Source: Burkholderiaceae bacterium
Lineage (GTDB): Bacteria > Pseudomonadota > Gammaproteobacteria > Burkholderiales > Burkholderiaceae_E
Assembly (NCBI GenBank): GCA_019635275.1
Contig: JAHBZV010000002.1
Location: forward strand, 124,001-188,000
Reading direction: 5' to 3'
Length of the DNA: 64,000 nucleotides
A program made the translations under genes and the position numbers. Under the pieces are notes generated by a model. That model had not been told where the DNA came from. It was given only the letters and a program-made list of their open reading frames with translations, and did no database searches. Of this stretch, positions 20,402 to 27,787 are shown piece after piece (the stretch's first letter is position 1; the number at the start of each line of letters is the position of its first letter).

Positions 20402-21433
20402 TCACCCCGTCGTGCCCACCGCATCGGGGCGGCCCCAGCGGCGATCGAACGCGCCGTCGTGGGCCACCAGTGCCCAGGCCGTGCGGGCGAGCTTGTTGGC
20501 CAGCGCCACCACGACCACGTTGACCGGCCTTCGCAACAGCATCTGCCGGGCCCACTGCGGGGCGCTGGGCGAGTTCAGCAGCGATCGTGCACCGCTGACC
20601 AGCAGCGTGCGGATGTATGGATCGCCGCGCTTGCTGATGCCGCCCATGCGGACCTTGCCGCCGGTGCCGGTGTGGCGCGGTGTCAGGCCGGTACTCGTGG
20701 CGAAGTCGCGCGCCCGGCGCCACGCGCGGGCGTCTCCCAGCGTCGCGGACAGTGCCGTGGCGCCGAGCAGCCCGATGCCAGGCACCTCGCGCAGCCGGCG
20801 CGCGTTCTGGTCGGCGGCCTGCACCGCGCAGAGCTCGGCCTCGATGCGCTTGACCTCGAGATCCATCTGGCGCAGCGCCGCGAGGTGCTGGTCCACCAGG
20901 CGCTGCATCAGCGCCGGCAACTGCGCGTCGAACTCGGCGCGCCGCTCGGCCAGGGTCTTGAGTCCGCAGGCCTTGCCACGGGGCAGGACAACGCCGAACT
21001 CGTACAGCAGCGCGCGCAGCGCATTGAGGGTGGCCGTGCGCACGCTGCTCCAGTGCGCGCGCATGCGGTGCAGCGACAGGACGGCCTGCTGCTGCTCGGT
21101 CTTGACGGGCACGCGGCGAATGTCGGGGTGCCGGCTCGCCAGCCACAGCGCTCGTGCGTCGGCGGCGTCGTCCTTGTTGCCGCTGACGAAGGGACGCACC
21201 TGGCGCGCCGGCAGCAGTTCGACGTCGTGGCCCAGTGCGCCCAGCCGACGCGCCAGGTGGTGCGAGCCCCCGCAGGCCTCCATGACGACGTGGGAGCCGG
21301 GGCGCTGCGCGAAGAACTCGAAGAACCTGGCGCGGCTGAGCTTGCGCCGGCCGATCTCGCCGGTGTGGCCATCGACCCAGTGCAGTTGCATCACGTTCTT
21401 GGCCGTATCCACCGCATACGTCGTAACATTCAT
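20402..21433 (-). CDS. IS110-family transposase (DEDD/serine recombinase, IS1111 group)
   Basis: 343 residues from ATG 21433. The N-terminal RuvC-like DEDD residues are visible as D9 (AVDTAK), E52 (VVMEACGG), D89 and D92 (NKDDAADA). The C-terminal Tnp domain has VPGIGLLGATAL, a helix-hairpin-helix, and the candidate nucleophile S267 in GGISKRGDPYIRTLL. The length matches the family. It catalyses RNA-guided recombination of the element via a circular intermediate. A purine-rich GGAGGCCCCGAA lies before the ATG. The upstream in-frame extension through the repeats is not part of the gene. Confidence 0.93.
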   Translation of the reverse strand: MNVTTYAVDTAKNVMQLHWVDGHTGEIGRRKLSRARFFEFFAQRPGSHVVMEACGGSHHLARRLGALGHDVELLPARQVRPFVSGNKDDAADARALWLASRHPDIRRVPVKTEQQQAVLSLHRMRAHWSSVRTATLNALRALLYEFGVVLPRGKACGLKTLAERRAEFDAQLPALMQRLVDQHLAALRQMDLEVKRIEAELCAVQAADQNARRLREVPGIGLLGATALSATLGDARAWRRARDFATSTGLTPRHTGTGGKVRMGGISKRGDPYIRTLLVSGARSLLNSPSAPQWARQMLLRRPVNVVVVALANKLARTAWALVAHDGAFDRRWGRPDAVGTTG

Positions 21434-21543
21434 TTCGGGGCCTCCGTCACAAGAGGGTTGCTCGACACGACCACTCACTTTGGCACTCGATGCCGCTGTG
21501 CGCGAGGCCCCACCTCCGATCGGATGGGTCGCGGAGAAGGGGT

Positions 21544-21557
21544 GGGAGGCGTCCATA
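21544..21557 (-). repeat. IS sub-terminal inverted repeat, right copy
   Basis: GGGAGGCGTCCATA, an exact reverse complement of 20093-20106. It lies 110 bp before the transposase start. Confidence 0.85.
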
Positions 21558-21564
21558 CCATCTC

Positions 21565-21672
21565 GCCTCGGGGTCGCGCGGCGAAACTCGCTTCGCGCGC
21601 TACGCGCGCTGCGCTCAGACAGTCGCCGCGAGTCAGAGAAACGAAGCGCGCTTCGCGCGCCGACCCCGAGGC
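21565..21672. repeat. Palindromic repeat A (cruciform-like)
   Basis: The ends GCCTCGGGGTCG (21565-21576) and CGACCCCGAGGC (21661-21672) pair perfectly over 12 bp. Inside, the 80 bp at 21582-21661 and neighbouring bases are rich in GCGCGAAGCGCGC-type short palindromes. Its core is a reverse-complement relative of the core of palindrome B at 21980-22059, about 68 of 80 positions matching by eye without gaps. It directly adjoins the right IS end. Confidence 0.75.
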
Positions 21673-21691
21673 TGCGCTGCTCGGCGCCGCC

Positions 21692-21788
21692 GACATCGCT
21701 CCGCGCGGCCTGGCCGCACTGCGCCTCGCCGTCCCCAGCCTGGCCCGAGCCCGCTCTCGCCTTGGCCCGACTCGCCACCGCCTGCCGC
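21692..21788 (-). repeat. Right arm of the ~100-bp inverted repeat flanking the IS
   Basis: Reverse complement of 19951-20050 with very few differences. The IS plus palindrome A lie between the two arms. No gene is read in it. Confidence 0.85.
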
Positions 21789-21912
21789 TCTGGATACGTT
21801 CGTGGTGCTCGATACGTCCTGTGCGCGAGAGGGGCCCGCGTCATTCGCGATCGCAACCGACTGGAACTTCATCGACCACTCGAACGTGCTCGGGAGCACC
21901 AGGACGTCTCCG
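21789..21912. other. Intergenic stretch between repeats
   Basis: About 125 bp of less GC-biased sequence between the right arm and palindrome B. Open frames crossing it show no family resemblance. I see no gene, terminator or clear promoter here. Confidence 0.4.
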
Positions 21913-22150
21913 GCAAAGGCGCGGGCCGTCCGTCGCGGGCGCGCCTGTGCGCAGCCGAGAAGCGCAGGAGCGCCGGCCCGCGCGCGAAGCGCGCTTCGTC
22001 CATCATTCTCGCGGCGATTGTCTGAGCGGAGCTCGCGCAGCGAGCGTAGCGAGTTTCGCCGCGGGGCCGGCGCTCCGAGCATCGCAGGGCACCCCCGCGA
22101 AGCGGGGGCAAGCACCGAGCGCGCCCGCGGCGGGCGGCCCGCGCCTTTGC
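21913..22150. repeat. Palindromic repeat B, ~238 bp imperfect inverted repeat
   Basis: The outer arms are 21913-21944 and 22119-22150, 32 bp with only two mismatches when one is complemented (GCAAAGGCGCGGGCC at the outer end). Inside is the 80-bp core (21980-22059) that matches the complement of palindrome A, and a perfect 17-base hairpin CCCCCGC-GAA-GCGGGGG (22092-22108). The structure lies 63 bp upstream of the ThDP-enzyme start, so it could influence that transcript. Confidence 0.7.
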
Positions 22151-22212
22151 TCGCGCAGACCCACGCGCGCGACGGCGAAGTCCAACACGATGAACGCACA
22201 CCGGGGGACGAC

Positions 22213-23970
22213 ATGTCGGAAATCAGCGGCGGCGAACTGATCGCCCGCATGCTCCAGAAGGAAGGGGTCGAGAAGGTCTTCGGCATCATCGACGGCACGT
22301 ACTTCGGGTTCTATTCGGCGCTGCACCGGCTCGGGATCGAGATCGTCACGCCGCGCCACGAAACCAGCGCCGCGCACATGGCCGGCGCCTACGCGCGCCT
22401 CACGGGGCGGCTGGGTGTGTGCATGGCCAGCAACGGGCCCGGCGTCGCCAATCTGCTTCCGGGGCTCGTCGTCGAGCAGGCCGAGGGCAACCGGGTGCTC
22501 GCGATCACCAGCGGGCGCCGCATCGGCATCGCGGGACCCGACAGGCCCGGGGCCTACCAGAGCTTCGACCAGACCGGCGTGATCGCGCGCATGGCGAAGT
22601 CGAGCATCGCGGTGCCGGGGTTCGAGCGCATCGGCGAGATCGTCCGCAAGGCGCTTCGCCGCAGCTGGGAGGGCAGGCCGGGCGTCGTCCACGTCGACGT
22701 TCCGGAGAGCATCATGAACGGCAAGTTCAAGGATCCCGGCGTGCCGTTGCAGGAGCCGCACCGGTATCGCCGCACCGACCCGGTCGTGGCGTCGCCCGAC
22801 CAGGTGAGCCGCGCCGCGCAGGTGCTGGTCCACGCCAGCGCGCCGGCGATCCACGCCGGCAGCGGCGTGATCCACGCCGGCGCCTACGCGGCGCTGCAAC
22901 GCGTGGCCGAGTCGCTGCACGCGCCGGTCACGACCAGCTGGGCGGCCCGCGGCGTGCTGCCGGAATCCTCGCCTCTGGCGATCCCGATGATCCACATCAA
23001 GCTCAACCACACGGTGCGCAACGAGGCCGACGCGATGCTGATCGTCGGCTCGCGCGTCGGGGAGACCGACTGGTGGGGCAAGCCGCCGTACTGGCGCAAC
23101 GCCGGCGAGCAGAAGACGATCCAGGTCGACGCCGACGGCGACGCGCTCGGCATGAACCGCCCGGTCGACCTGGCGATCGTCGGCGACGCGCGCTCGTTCC
23201 TCGAGCAGCTGGCCGACGAACTCGAGCGAAGGCAGGGCGAGATGCGCCTGGACGAGCGGCGCGCGCGCGTCGCCCGCTACGCGAAGGCGATGCGCGAGGA
23301 CCGCGAAGGCTGGGACAAGGCGCTCTCCGACTTCTCGGTGCCGATGAATCCGGCGCACGTCGCGCACGTCTGCCGCGAGGTGTTTCCCGACGACACGGTG
23401 CTGGTCGCCGACGGCGGCAACGCGACGATCTGGACGATGTTCCACTGGCAGGTCCGGCAGCCGAACACGCTGCTGTCGACGTTCAAGTTCGGCATGCTCG
23501 GCGCCGGCGTCGCGCAGGCGCTGGGCGCGGCGGCGGCGCTGCCGGGGCGTCCGGTGTGCTGCATCATCGGCGACGGCGCCATGGGCTTTCACCCGCAGGA
23601 GATCGAGACGGCGGTGCGCAACCGCTTGCCGGTCGTCTACCTGGTGCTGTGCGACAAGCAGTGGGGCATGGTCAAGATGAACCAGCAGTTCATGCTTCGG
23701 CCGCTGAAGACGATGATCATGAAGTCGCTCGGCCCCGACGAGACGATCAAGACCGACCTCGGCGAGATCGAGTTCGACCGGATGGCGCAGGCGATGGGGG
23801 CGCACGGCGAGCGCGTCGCCGACCCGCGCCTGCTCAGGCCCGCACTCGAGCGCGCGATCGCCTCCGGCAAGTGCGCGGTGATCCACGTCGACGTCGATCC
23901 GGTCAAGCACATGTGGGCGCCGGGCCTGATCCACTTCAAGAAGATGCACGAGGAACCGAAGGGCCGCTGA
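22213..23970 (+). CDS. ThDP-dependent enzyme, acetolactate-synthase-like, with altered cofactor motif
   Basis: 585 residues from ATG 22213, GGGGGA about 4-5 bases upstream. The three ThDP-enzyme domains are readable: N-terminal PYR with E50 (RHETSAAHMAGAYARLTG) that activates ThDP, the central domain (about 190-330) and the C-terminal PP domain with GDG at 453-455. The motif normally closes with Asn-Asn, but here it is C480-D481 (LVLCDKQWGM), so the usual Asn magnesium ligand is replaced. The reaction is unknown: a 2-oxoacid decarboxylase or carboligase is likely. It is the first gene of a five-gene operon. Confidence 0.82.
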   Translation: MSEISGGELIARMLQKEGVEKVFGIIDGTYFGFYSALHRLGIEIVTPRHETSAAHMAGAYARLTGRLGVCMASNGPGVANLLPGLVVEQAEGNRVLAITSGRRIGIAGPDRPGAYQSFDQTGVIARMAKSSIAVPGFERIGEIVRKALRRSWEGRPGVVHVDVPESIMNGKFKDPGVPLQEPHRYRRTDPVVASPDQVSRAAQVLVHASAPAIHAGSGVIHAGAYAALQRVAESLHAPVTTSWAARGVLPESSPLAIPMIHIKLNHTVRNEADAMLIVGSRVGETDWWGKPPYWRNAGEQKTIQVDADGDALGMNRPVDLAIVGDARSFLEQLADELERRQGEMRLDERRARVARYAKAMREDREGWDKALSDFSVPMNPAHVAHVCREVFPDDTVLVADGGNATIWTMFHWQVRQPNTLLSTFKFGMLGAGVAQALGAAAALPGRPVCCIIGDGAMGFHPQEIETAVRNRLPVVYLVLCDKQWGMVKMNQQFMLRPLKTMIMKSLGPDETIKTDLGEIEFDRMAQAMGAHGERVADPRLLRPALERAIASGKCAVIHVDVDPVKHMWAPGLIHFKKMHEEPKGR

Positions 23971-23983
23971 GCGGAGACGCCGA

Positions 23984-24901
23984 ATGAGCGAGATCGACCT
24001 CGTCCGACTCAATTTCAGCCCGGCGTCGCTGACCGCGCTCAACGCGATCCTCGCGCTGGTGCTGTTCGGCGTGGCGCTCGACATGAAGGTGTCCGACTTC
24101 AAGGGCATCGCGAGCGCGCCGCGCGCGACGGCAATCGGCATGCTGGGACAGTTCGTGCTGCTTCCCGCGGTGGGCTGGGCCATCGGCATGGTGCTGAAGC
24201 CGGCGCCGAGCATCGCGCTCGGCCTGATCCTCGTGGCCGCGTGTCCCGGCGGCAACATCTCGAATTTCCTGACGCACTTCGCGCGCGGCAACACCGCGCT
24301 CTCGATCACGATGACCTCGGTCTCCACGCTCGGCTCGCTGGTCCTCACGCCCTTCAACCTGGCGTTCTGGGGCAGCCTGAACCCGCAGACGGCCCGGATC
24401 CTCTCGGCCGTCGCCCTGGATCCCCTCGACGTGCTGGTCACGATCGTTTTCCTGCTCGGGATTCCCGCCGCGTCAGGCATGGCCGTCGCGCACTGGTTTC
24501 CGCGCGCAGCCGCGCGCGCGCACCGTCCGTTCAAGGTCCTGTCGCTCGCCTTCTTCGGGATCTTCGTGGTCGCTGCACTGGCGGCGAACTGGGGGTACTT
24601 CCTCGAGTACGTCGGACGCGTCGTGCTGGTGGTGTTCCTGATGAACGGACTGGGCCTGCTGCTTGGATACTGGAGCGGACGCCTCGCGCGGCTCCCCGAG
24701 GCCGATTGCCGGGCGACGGCGATCGAAGTCGGAATCCAGAACTCGGGCTTCGGCCTCATCCTCGTGTTCAATTTCTTCGGCGGCCTTGGCGGCATGGCGA
24801 TCGTCGCCGCGTGGTGGGGGATCTGGCACATCCTGACCGGGCTGGCGCTCGCGAGCTGGTGGCGTCGCCGTCCGCCCCCGGTGCCGGTGCCGGTGCAGTG
24901 A
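23984..24901 (+). CDS. BASS-family (bile acid:sodium symporter-like) transporter
   Basis: 305 residues with about nine membrane segments. The motifs NAILALVLFGVALDMKVSDF, LLPAVGWAIG, LVAACPGGNISNFLTH and EVGIQNSGFGLILVFNFF are those of the BASS/SBF family, where the two crossing helices bind sodium. Bacterial members carry 2-oxoacids, ketopantoate and other organic anions. It starts 13 bp after the ThDP-enzyme gene, and its TGA overlaps the next start. It may import or export the substrate or product of the ThDP enzyme; this is inference. Confidence 0.88.
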   Translation: MSEIDLVRLNFSPASLTALNAILALVLFGVALDMKVSDFKGIASAPRATAIGMLGQFVLLPAVGWAIGMVLKPAPSIALGLILVAACPGGNISNFLTHFARGNTALSITMTSVSTLGSLVLTPFNLAFWGSLNPQTARILSAVALDPLDVLVTIVFLLGIPAASGMAVAHWFPRAAARAHRPFKVLSLAFFGIFVVAALAANWGYFLEYVGRVVLVVFLMNGLGLLLGYWSGRLARLPEADCRATAIEVGIQNSGFGLILVFNFFGGLGGMAIVAAWWGIWHILTGLALASWWRRRPPPVPVPVQ

Positions 24902-25848
24902 GCGTCCCGCGTGTCTTCGTGACCGGCGCCGGCGGCTATCTCGGCAGCCAGCTCGTCGCCGCGCTCGGCGCAGCGTCGGCCGACATCGTCGCGGCCGACG
25001 TCCGCGACTGCCCGCCCGAGCGCCGCGTGCCGGGGGTGCGCTACCTGACGGCCGACGTCCGGTCGCCCGAGCTGGCCGCGCAGATGCGCGGCTGCGACAT
25101 CGTCGTCCACCTCGCCTCGATCGTGACCCCGGGCCGCGACAGCACGCGCGAGTTCGAATACTCGGTCGACGTGCTCGGGACGCGCAACGTGCTCGAGGCC
25201 TGCGTCGCGGCCGGCGTGAGCAAGATCGTCGTCAGTTCGAGCGGCGCCGCCTACGGTTACCACGCCGACAACCCGGCGTGGATCACCGAGGACCAGCCTG
25301 TGCGGGGCAACGACGAGTTCGCCTATTCGTGCCACAAGCGCCTGGTCGAGGAGATGCTCGCGCGCTACCGCGCCGAGCACCCGGAACTGCTCCAGGTGGT
25401 CTTCAGGATCGGCACGATCCTTGGCGAGACCACGCGCAACCAGATCACCGATCTCTTCGAGAAGCCGCGGCTCATCGCGATCCGCGGCTCGGACAGCCCG
25501 TTCGTGTTCGTCTGGGACCAGGACGTCGTCGGCGCGATCCTGCACGCGATCCGCAGCGACCGCACCGGCGTCTACAACCTTGCCGGCGACGGTGCAATGA
25601 CCATCCAGCAGATCGCGGAGCGGCTGGGCAAGCGCTGCGTCACGCTCCCGGCGCCGTTGCTCGGGGCCGCGCTGGCGGTGCTCAAGCGCCTCGGCCTGAC
25701 CCGTTACGGGCCCGAGCAGGTGCGGTTCCTGCGCTATCGACCGGTACTCGACAACACGCGCCTGAAGCGCGACTTCGGCTACCTGCCCCGCCTGAGCTCG
25801 GCGCAGACGTTCGACCTCTGGCTGCGGGCGCGCGAGCTGCGCAACTGA
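24898..25848 (+). CDS. NAD-dependent epimerase/dehydratase (extended SDR)
   Basis: 316 residues. The start is taken as GTG 24898, which overlaps the transporter stop (GTGA). The Rossmann motif is FVTGAGGYLGSQL, the catalytic serine region is VVSSSGAAYGY and the YxxxK motif is YSCHK. The C-terminal part ends with LDNTRLKRDFGYLPRLS, typical of sugar-nucleotide epimerase-like proteins. The natural substrate is unknown. It is third in the operon, 2 bp before the next gene. Confidence 0.83.
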   Translation: MSVPRVFVTGAGGYLGSQLVAALGAASADIVAADVRDCPPERRVPGVRYLTADVRSPELAAQMRGCDIVVHLASIVTPGRDSTREFEYSVDVLGTRNVLEACVAAGVSKIVVSSSGAAYGYHADNPAWITEDQPVRGNDEFAYSCHKRLVEEMLARYRAEHPELLQVVFRIGTILGETTRNQITDLFEKPRLIAIRGSDSPFVFVWDQDVVGAILHAIRSDRTGVYNLAGDGAMTIQQIAERLGKRCVTLPAPLLGAALAVLKRLGLTRYGPEQVRFLRYRPVLDNTRLKRDFGYLPRLSSAQTFDLWLRARELRN

Positions 25849-25850
25849 CG

Positions 25851-26645
25851 ATGCGCGAATTCGCCGGCGCCACCGTCGTCGTCACCGGCGCGGCCGCAGG
25901 GCTGGGCCGCGCACTGTGCGAACGGTTCGGACGCGCCGGCTCGCGCATCGTCGCGCTCGACCGTGACGCCGCGGCGCTCGGGCACACCGTCGACGCGCTG
26001 CGCGCCGCCGGGATCGCCGTGTTCGGCTCGACCTGCGACGTGACCGACGAGGCGGCCTGCCGCGAGGCGATCCAGGCCGGCGCCGCGCACCACGGCAGCC
26101 TCGACCTGCTGGTCTGCAACGCCGGCATTTCGCACCACGGCGACTTCGCGCGCACGCGCCCCGACGTGATCCGGCGCGTGATGGCGGTCAACTTCCTGGG
26201 CGCCATGCACTGCACGCACGCGGCGCTGCCCGAGCTGCTCGCGCGCCGCGGCATGGTCATCGCGATCTCCAGTGTCGCCGGCTTCGCGCCGCTGGTCGGC
26301 CGCACCGGGTATGCGGCGAGCAAGCACGCGTTGCACGGATTCTTCGACAGCTTGCGCAGCGAAGTGGCCGGCGCCGGCGTCGCCGTCATGCTGGTCTGCC
26401 CGTCGTTCATCGCGACCGACATCGACCGCCACGCGCTCGACGGCCAGGGCAACCCGTTCCGCGGCACCAAGGCGATCGCCGGCAGGACGGCGACGCCCGC
26501 GGAGATCGCCGACCACATCTACGAGGCCGCGCGCCGCGAGCGCAGGCTCGTCTTGCCGGGGGCGACCGCGCGAATCGCGTGGTGGCTGTCCCGGCTGGCC
26601 CCGGCCGGCTATGCGCGCATCATGGCCCGCCGGATGCGCCGATGA
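25851..26645 (+). CDS. Short-chain dehydrogenase/reductase (classical SDR)
   Basis: 264 residues. Cofactor motif TGAAAGLG (18-25), structural NAG (CNAGIS), catalytic Ser in ISSVAG and Y-x3-K in YAASKHA. A basic, hydrophobic C-terminus (ARIAWWLSRLAPAGYARIMARRMRR) could associate with the membrane. It acts on an unknown alcohol or ketone. It starts 2 bp after the epimerase gene, and its stop overlaps the next ATG. Confidence 0.88.
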   Translation: MREFAGATVVVTGAAAGLGRALCERFGRAGSRIVALDRDAAALGHTVDALRAAGIAVFGSTCDVTDEAACREAIQAGAAHHGSLDLLVCNAGISHHGDFARTRPDVIRRVMAVNFLGAMHCTHAALPELLARRGMVIAISSVAGFAPLVGRTGYAASKHALHGFFDSLRSEVAGAGVAVMLVCPSFIATDIDRHALDGQGNPFRGTKAIAGRTATPAEIADHIYEAARRERRLVLPGATARIAWWLSRLAPAGYARIMARRMRR

Positions 26646-27526
26646 GCGCCCACGAAGCTGGAGTCCCGATGACCACCGGATCGACCATCGCCGCCGAACT
26701 GATCGCCCTGCTCGAAGACTTCGCGACGGGCGTTCGCCTGCCGCGGGTTCGCGCGCTGCACCTGCCGCGCCCCGAGACGCTCGACAGCCGGCGCGGCGAG
26801 TTCTGCGCGCTCGAGCTCGAGGACGGCACGCTGGGCCTCGCGTTCGTGCTGCTGGGCGACACCTGGGCGCAATTGCGCGCCAGCGACCTCGTCGGCCGCC
26901 TCGCCGGCGCCGACGCGCTGCAGCTGGCCGGCGGCTACGCGCGCGGCGACGCGGTGGGCCGGACGCTGGGCATGGCGGCGATCAACGCGCTGAGCCGCTG
27001 CGTGTTCGACCGGGTCGGCTACGTCGCGCCCGATAGCGCCGACTCGATCGGCGAGCTCGACCCGCGGGCGGGCGACCACGTCGGCATGGTCGGGCTGTTC
27101 GGGCCGCTGCTCGGACGCTGCAGCGCCGCCGGCGCGCGGGTGACCGTGATCGAGCTGCGCGAGGACCTCGTCGGCGAGCACGACGGCTACCGCGTCACGC
27201 TCGACGCGGCCGAGCTGGCGTCGTGCAACAAGGTGCTGTGCACGAGCTCGGTGCTGCTCAACGCAACGGCCGACGGCATCCTGCGTCACTGCGCGAACGC
27301 CGAGCGGGTGGCCATGATCGGGCCCGGCGCGGGCTGCCTGCCCGACCCGCTGTTCGCGCGCGGCGTCACGCTGTTCGGCGGCAGCTGGATCACCGACGCG
27401 GGTGCCGTCGTCGACGCGCTGCGCGCGGGCGAGGCCTGGAGCGCGCACGCGCGCAAGGTCGCGATCCGCCGCGGCGAATATCCGGGCCTCGCTCGCCTTG
27501 CCGTCGCCGGCGGCCGCCGGCCTTGA
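26642..27526 (+). CDS. DUF364 (putative heavy-metal chelation) protein
   Basis: 294 residues from ATG 26642, overlapping the previous stop (ATGA); an internal ATG at 26669 (MTTGSTIAAELI) is an alternative. It has the DUF4213-like N-terminal region (ALELEDGTLGLAF) and the DUF364 C-terminal region (GDHVGMVGLFGPLLGR, CTSSVLLNATADGIL, MIGPGAGCLPDPLFARGVTLFGG). Family function is poorly known, with a suggested link to metal or small-ligand binding. It is last in the operon and is followed by a hairpin and then a strong terminator. Confidence 0.75.
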   Translation: MSAHEAGVPMTTGSTIAAELIALLEDFATGVRLPRVRALHLPRPETLDSRRGEFCALELEDGTLGLAFVLLGDTWAQLRASDLVGRLAGADALQLAGGYARGDAVGRTLGMAAINALSRCVFDRVGYVAPDSADSIGELDPRAGDHVGMVGLFGPLLGRCSAAGARVTVIELREDLVGEHDGYRVTLDAAELASCNKVLCTSSVLLNATADGILRHCANAERVAMIGPGAGCLPDPLFARGVTLFGGSWITDAGAVVDALRAGEAWSAHARKVAIRRGEYPGLARLAVAGGRRP

Positions 27527-27529
27527 CCT

Positions 27530-27544
27530 CCCCGCGAAGCGGGG
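27530..27544. repeat. CCCCGC-GAA-GCGGGG hairpin
   Basis: Perfect 6-bp stem with loop GAA, 4 bp after the DUF364 stop. It is not followed by a T-run, so it is better seen as a 3'-end stabilising or REP-like hairpin. The same motif, one base pair longer, lies in palindrome B at 22092-22108. Confidence 0.5.
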
Positions 27545-27706
27545 CTAACTTTCGGTCCGTGAGGCATCGAACCGGGCGCAGCCATGCGCCGATGCCGACG
27601 ACTCCGACAGCGGCCCGATCGCAGAAGCACCGGACATCGAAGCGATGCGCGGTGCGCCCACGGATCGGCACCGCTCGAGGAAGGGCAGCCGCTACTCGCG
27701 GCTCAT
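27545..27706. other. Intergenic region without recognisable gene
   Basis: About 160 bp between the DUF364 gene and the terminator. A frame open from 27584 leads into the glycosylase gene but shows no family sequence and would cross the terminator; I see no gene here. Confidence 0.4.
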
Positions 27707-27743
27707 GGGGCGCGGCAACACACCCGCGCCCCTTTCTTTTTTT
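27707..27743 (+). terminator. Strong intrinsic terminator
   Basis: GGGGCGCGG (27707-27715) pairs with CCGCGCCCC (27724-27732) across a loop of about 8 bases, followed at once by TTTCTTTTTTT. It should end transcripts of the ThDP-enzyme operon. It stands 44 bp before the next gene. Confidence 0.8.
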
Positions 27744-27780
27744 GGCCCGACCCCTTCTCCCTTCTCCCTTCCCCCTTCTC
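27744..27780 (+). repeat. Polypyrimidine tract with CCCTTCT-type tandem repeats
   Basis: After GGCCCGA the sequence is almost pure pyrimidine, built from repeated CCCTTCT/CCCTTCC units, and runs up to the glycosylase start. Such tracts can be slippage-prone. It also occupies most of the space in which a promoter for the next gene must lie. Confidence 0.5.
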
Positions 27781-27787
27781 CTGCCGA

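Larger units (their letters stand above)
20086..21564 (-). mobile_element. IS110-family insertion sequence, IS1111 group
   Basis: The element is defined by one transposase gene and a perfect 14-bp inverted repeat, TATGGACGCCTCCC at 20093-20106 and its complement at 21544-21557. Sub-terminal inverted repeats and a long non-coding region 3' of the transposase are features of the IS1111 group. The length of about 1.48 kb fits. Exact ends may be off by about 10 bp because IS1111 repeats sit a few bases inside the tips and this family makes no clear target duplication. The reading frame is intact, so the copy may be active. Confidence 0.8.

Noticed and set aside
20046-22025. Long plus-strand frame through the IS and the palindromes
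   Set aside because: It runs antisense to the transposase and through repeats; repeated peptide segments in it come from the inverted DNA repeats.
21583-22060. CRISPR array
   Set aside because: The repeated GCGCGAAGCGCGC-type units are inverted and irregular, with no direct repeats separated by uniform spacers.
22003-25545. 1180-codon open frame on the minus strand opposite the ThDP operon
   Set aside because: It is antisense to well-supported genes, rich in Arg/His/Asp of the kind seen in shadow frames of GC-rich DNA, and has no family motif.
27584-27787. N-terminal extension of the SMUG1 glycosylase
   Set aside because: It would be translated across a strong terminator and has no homology; the ATG at 27788 gives the normal N-terminus.
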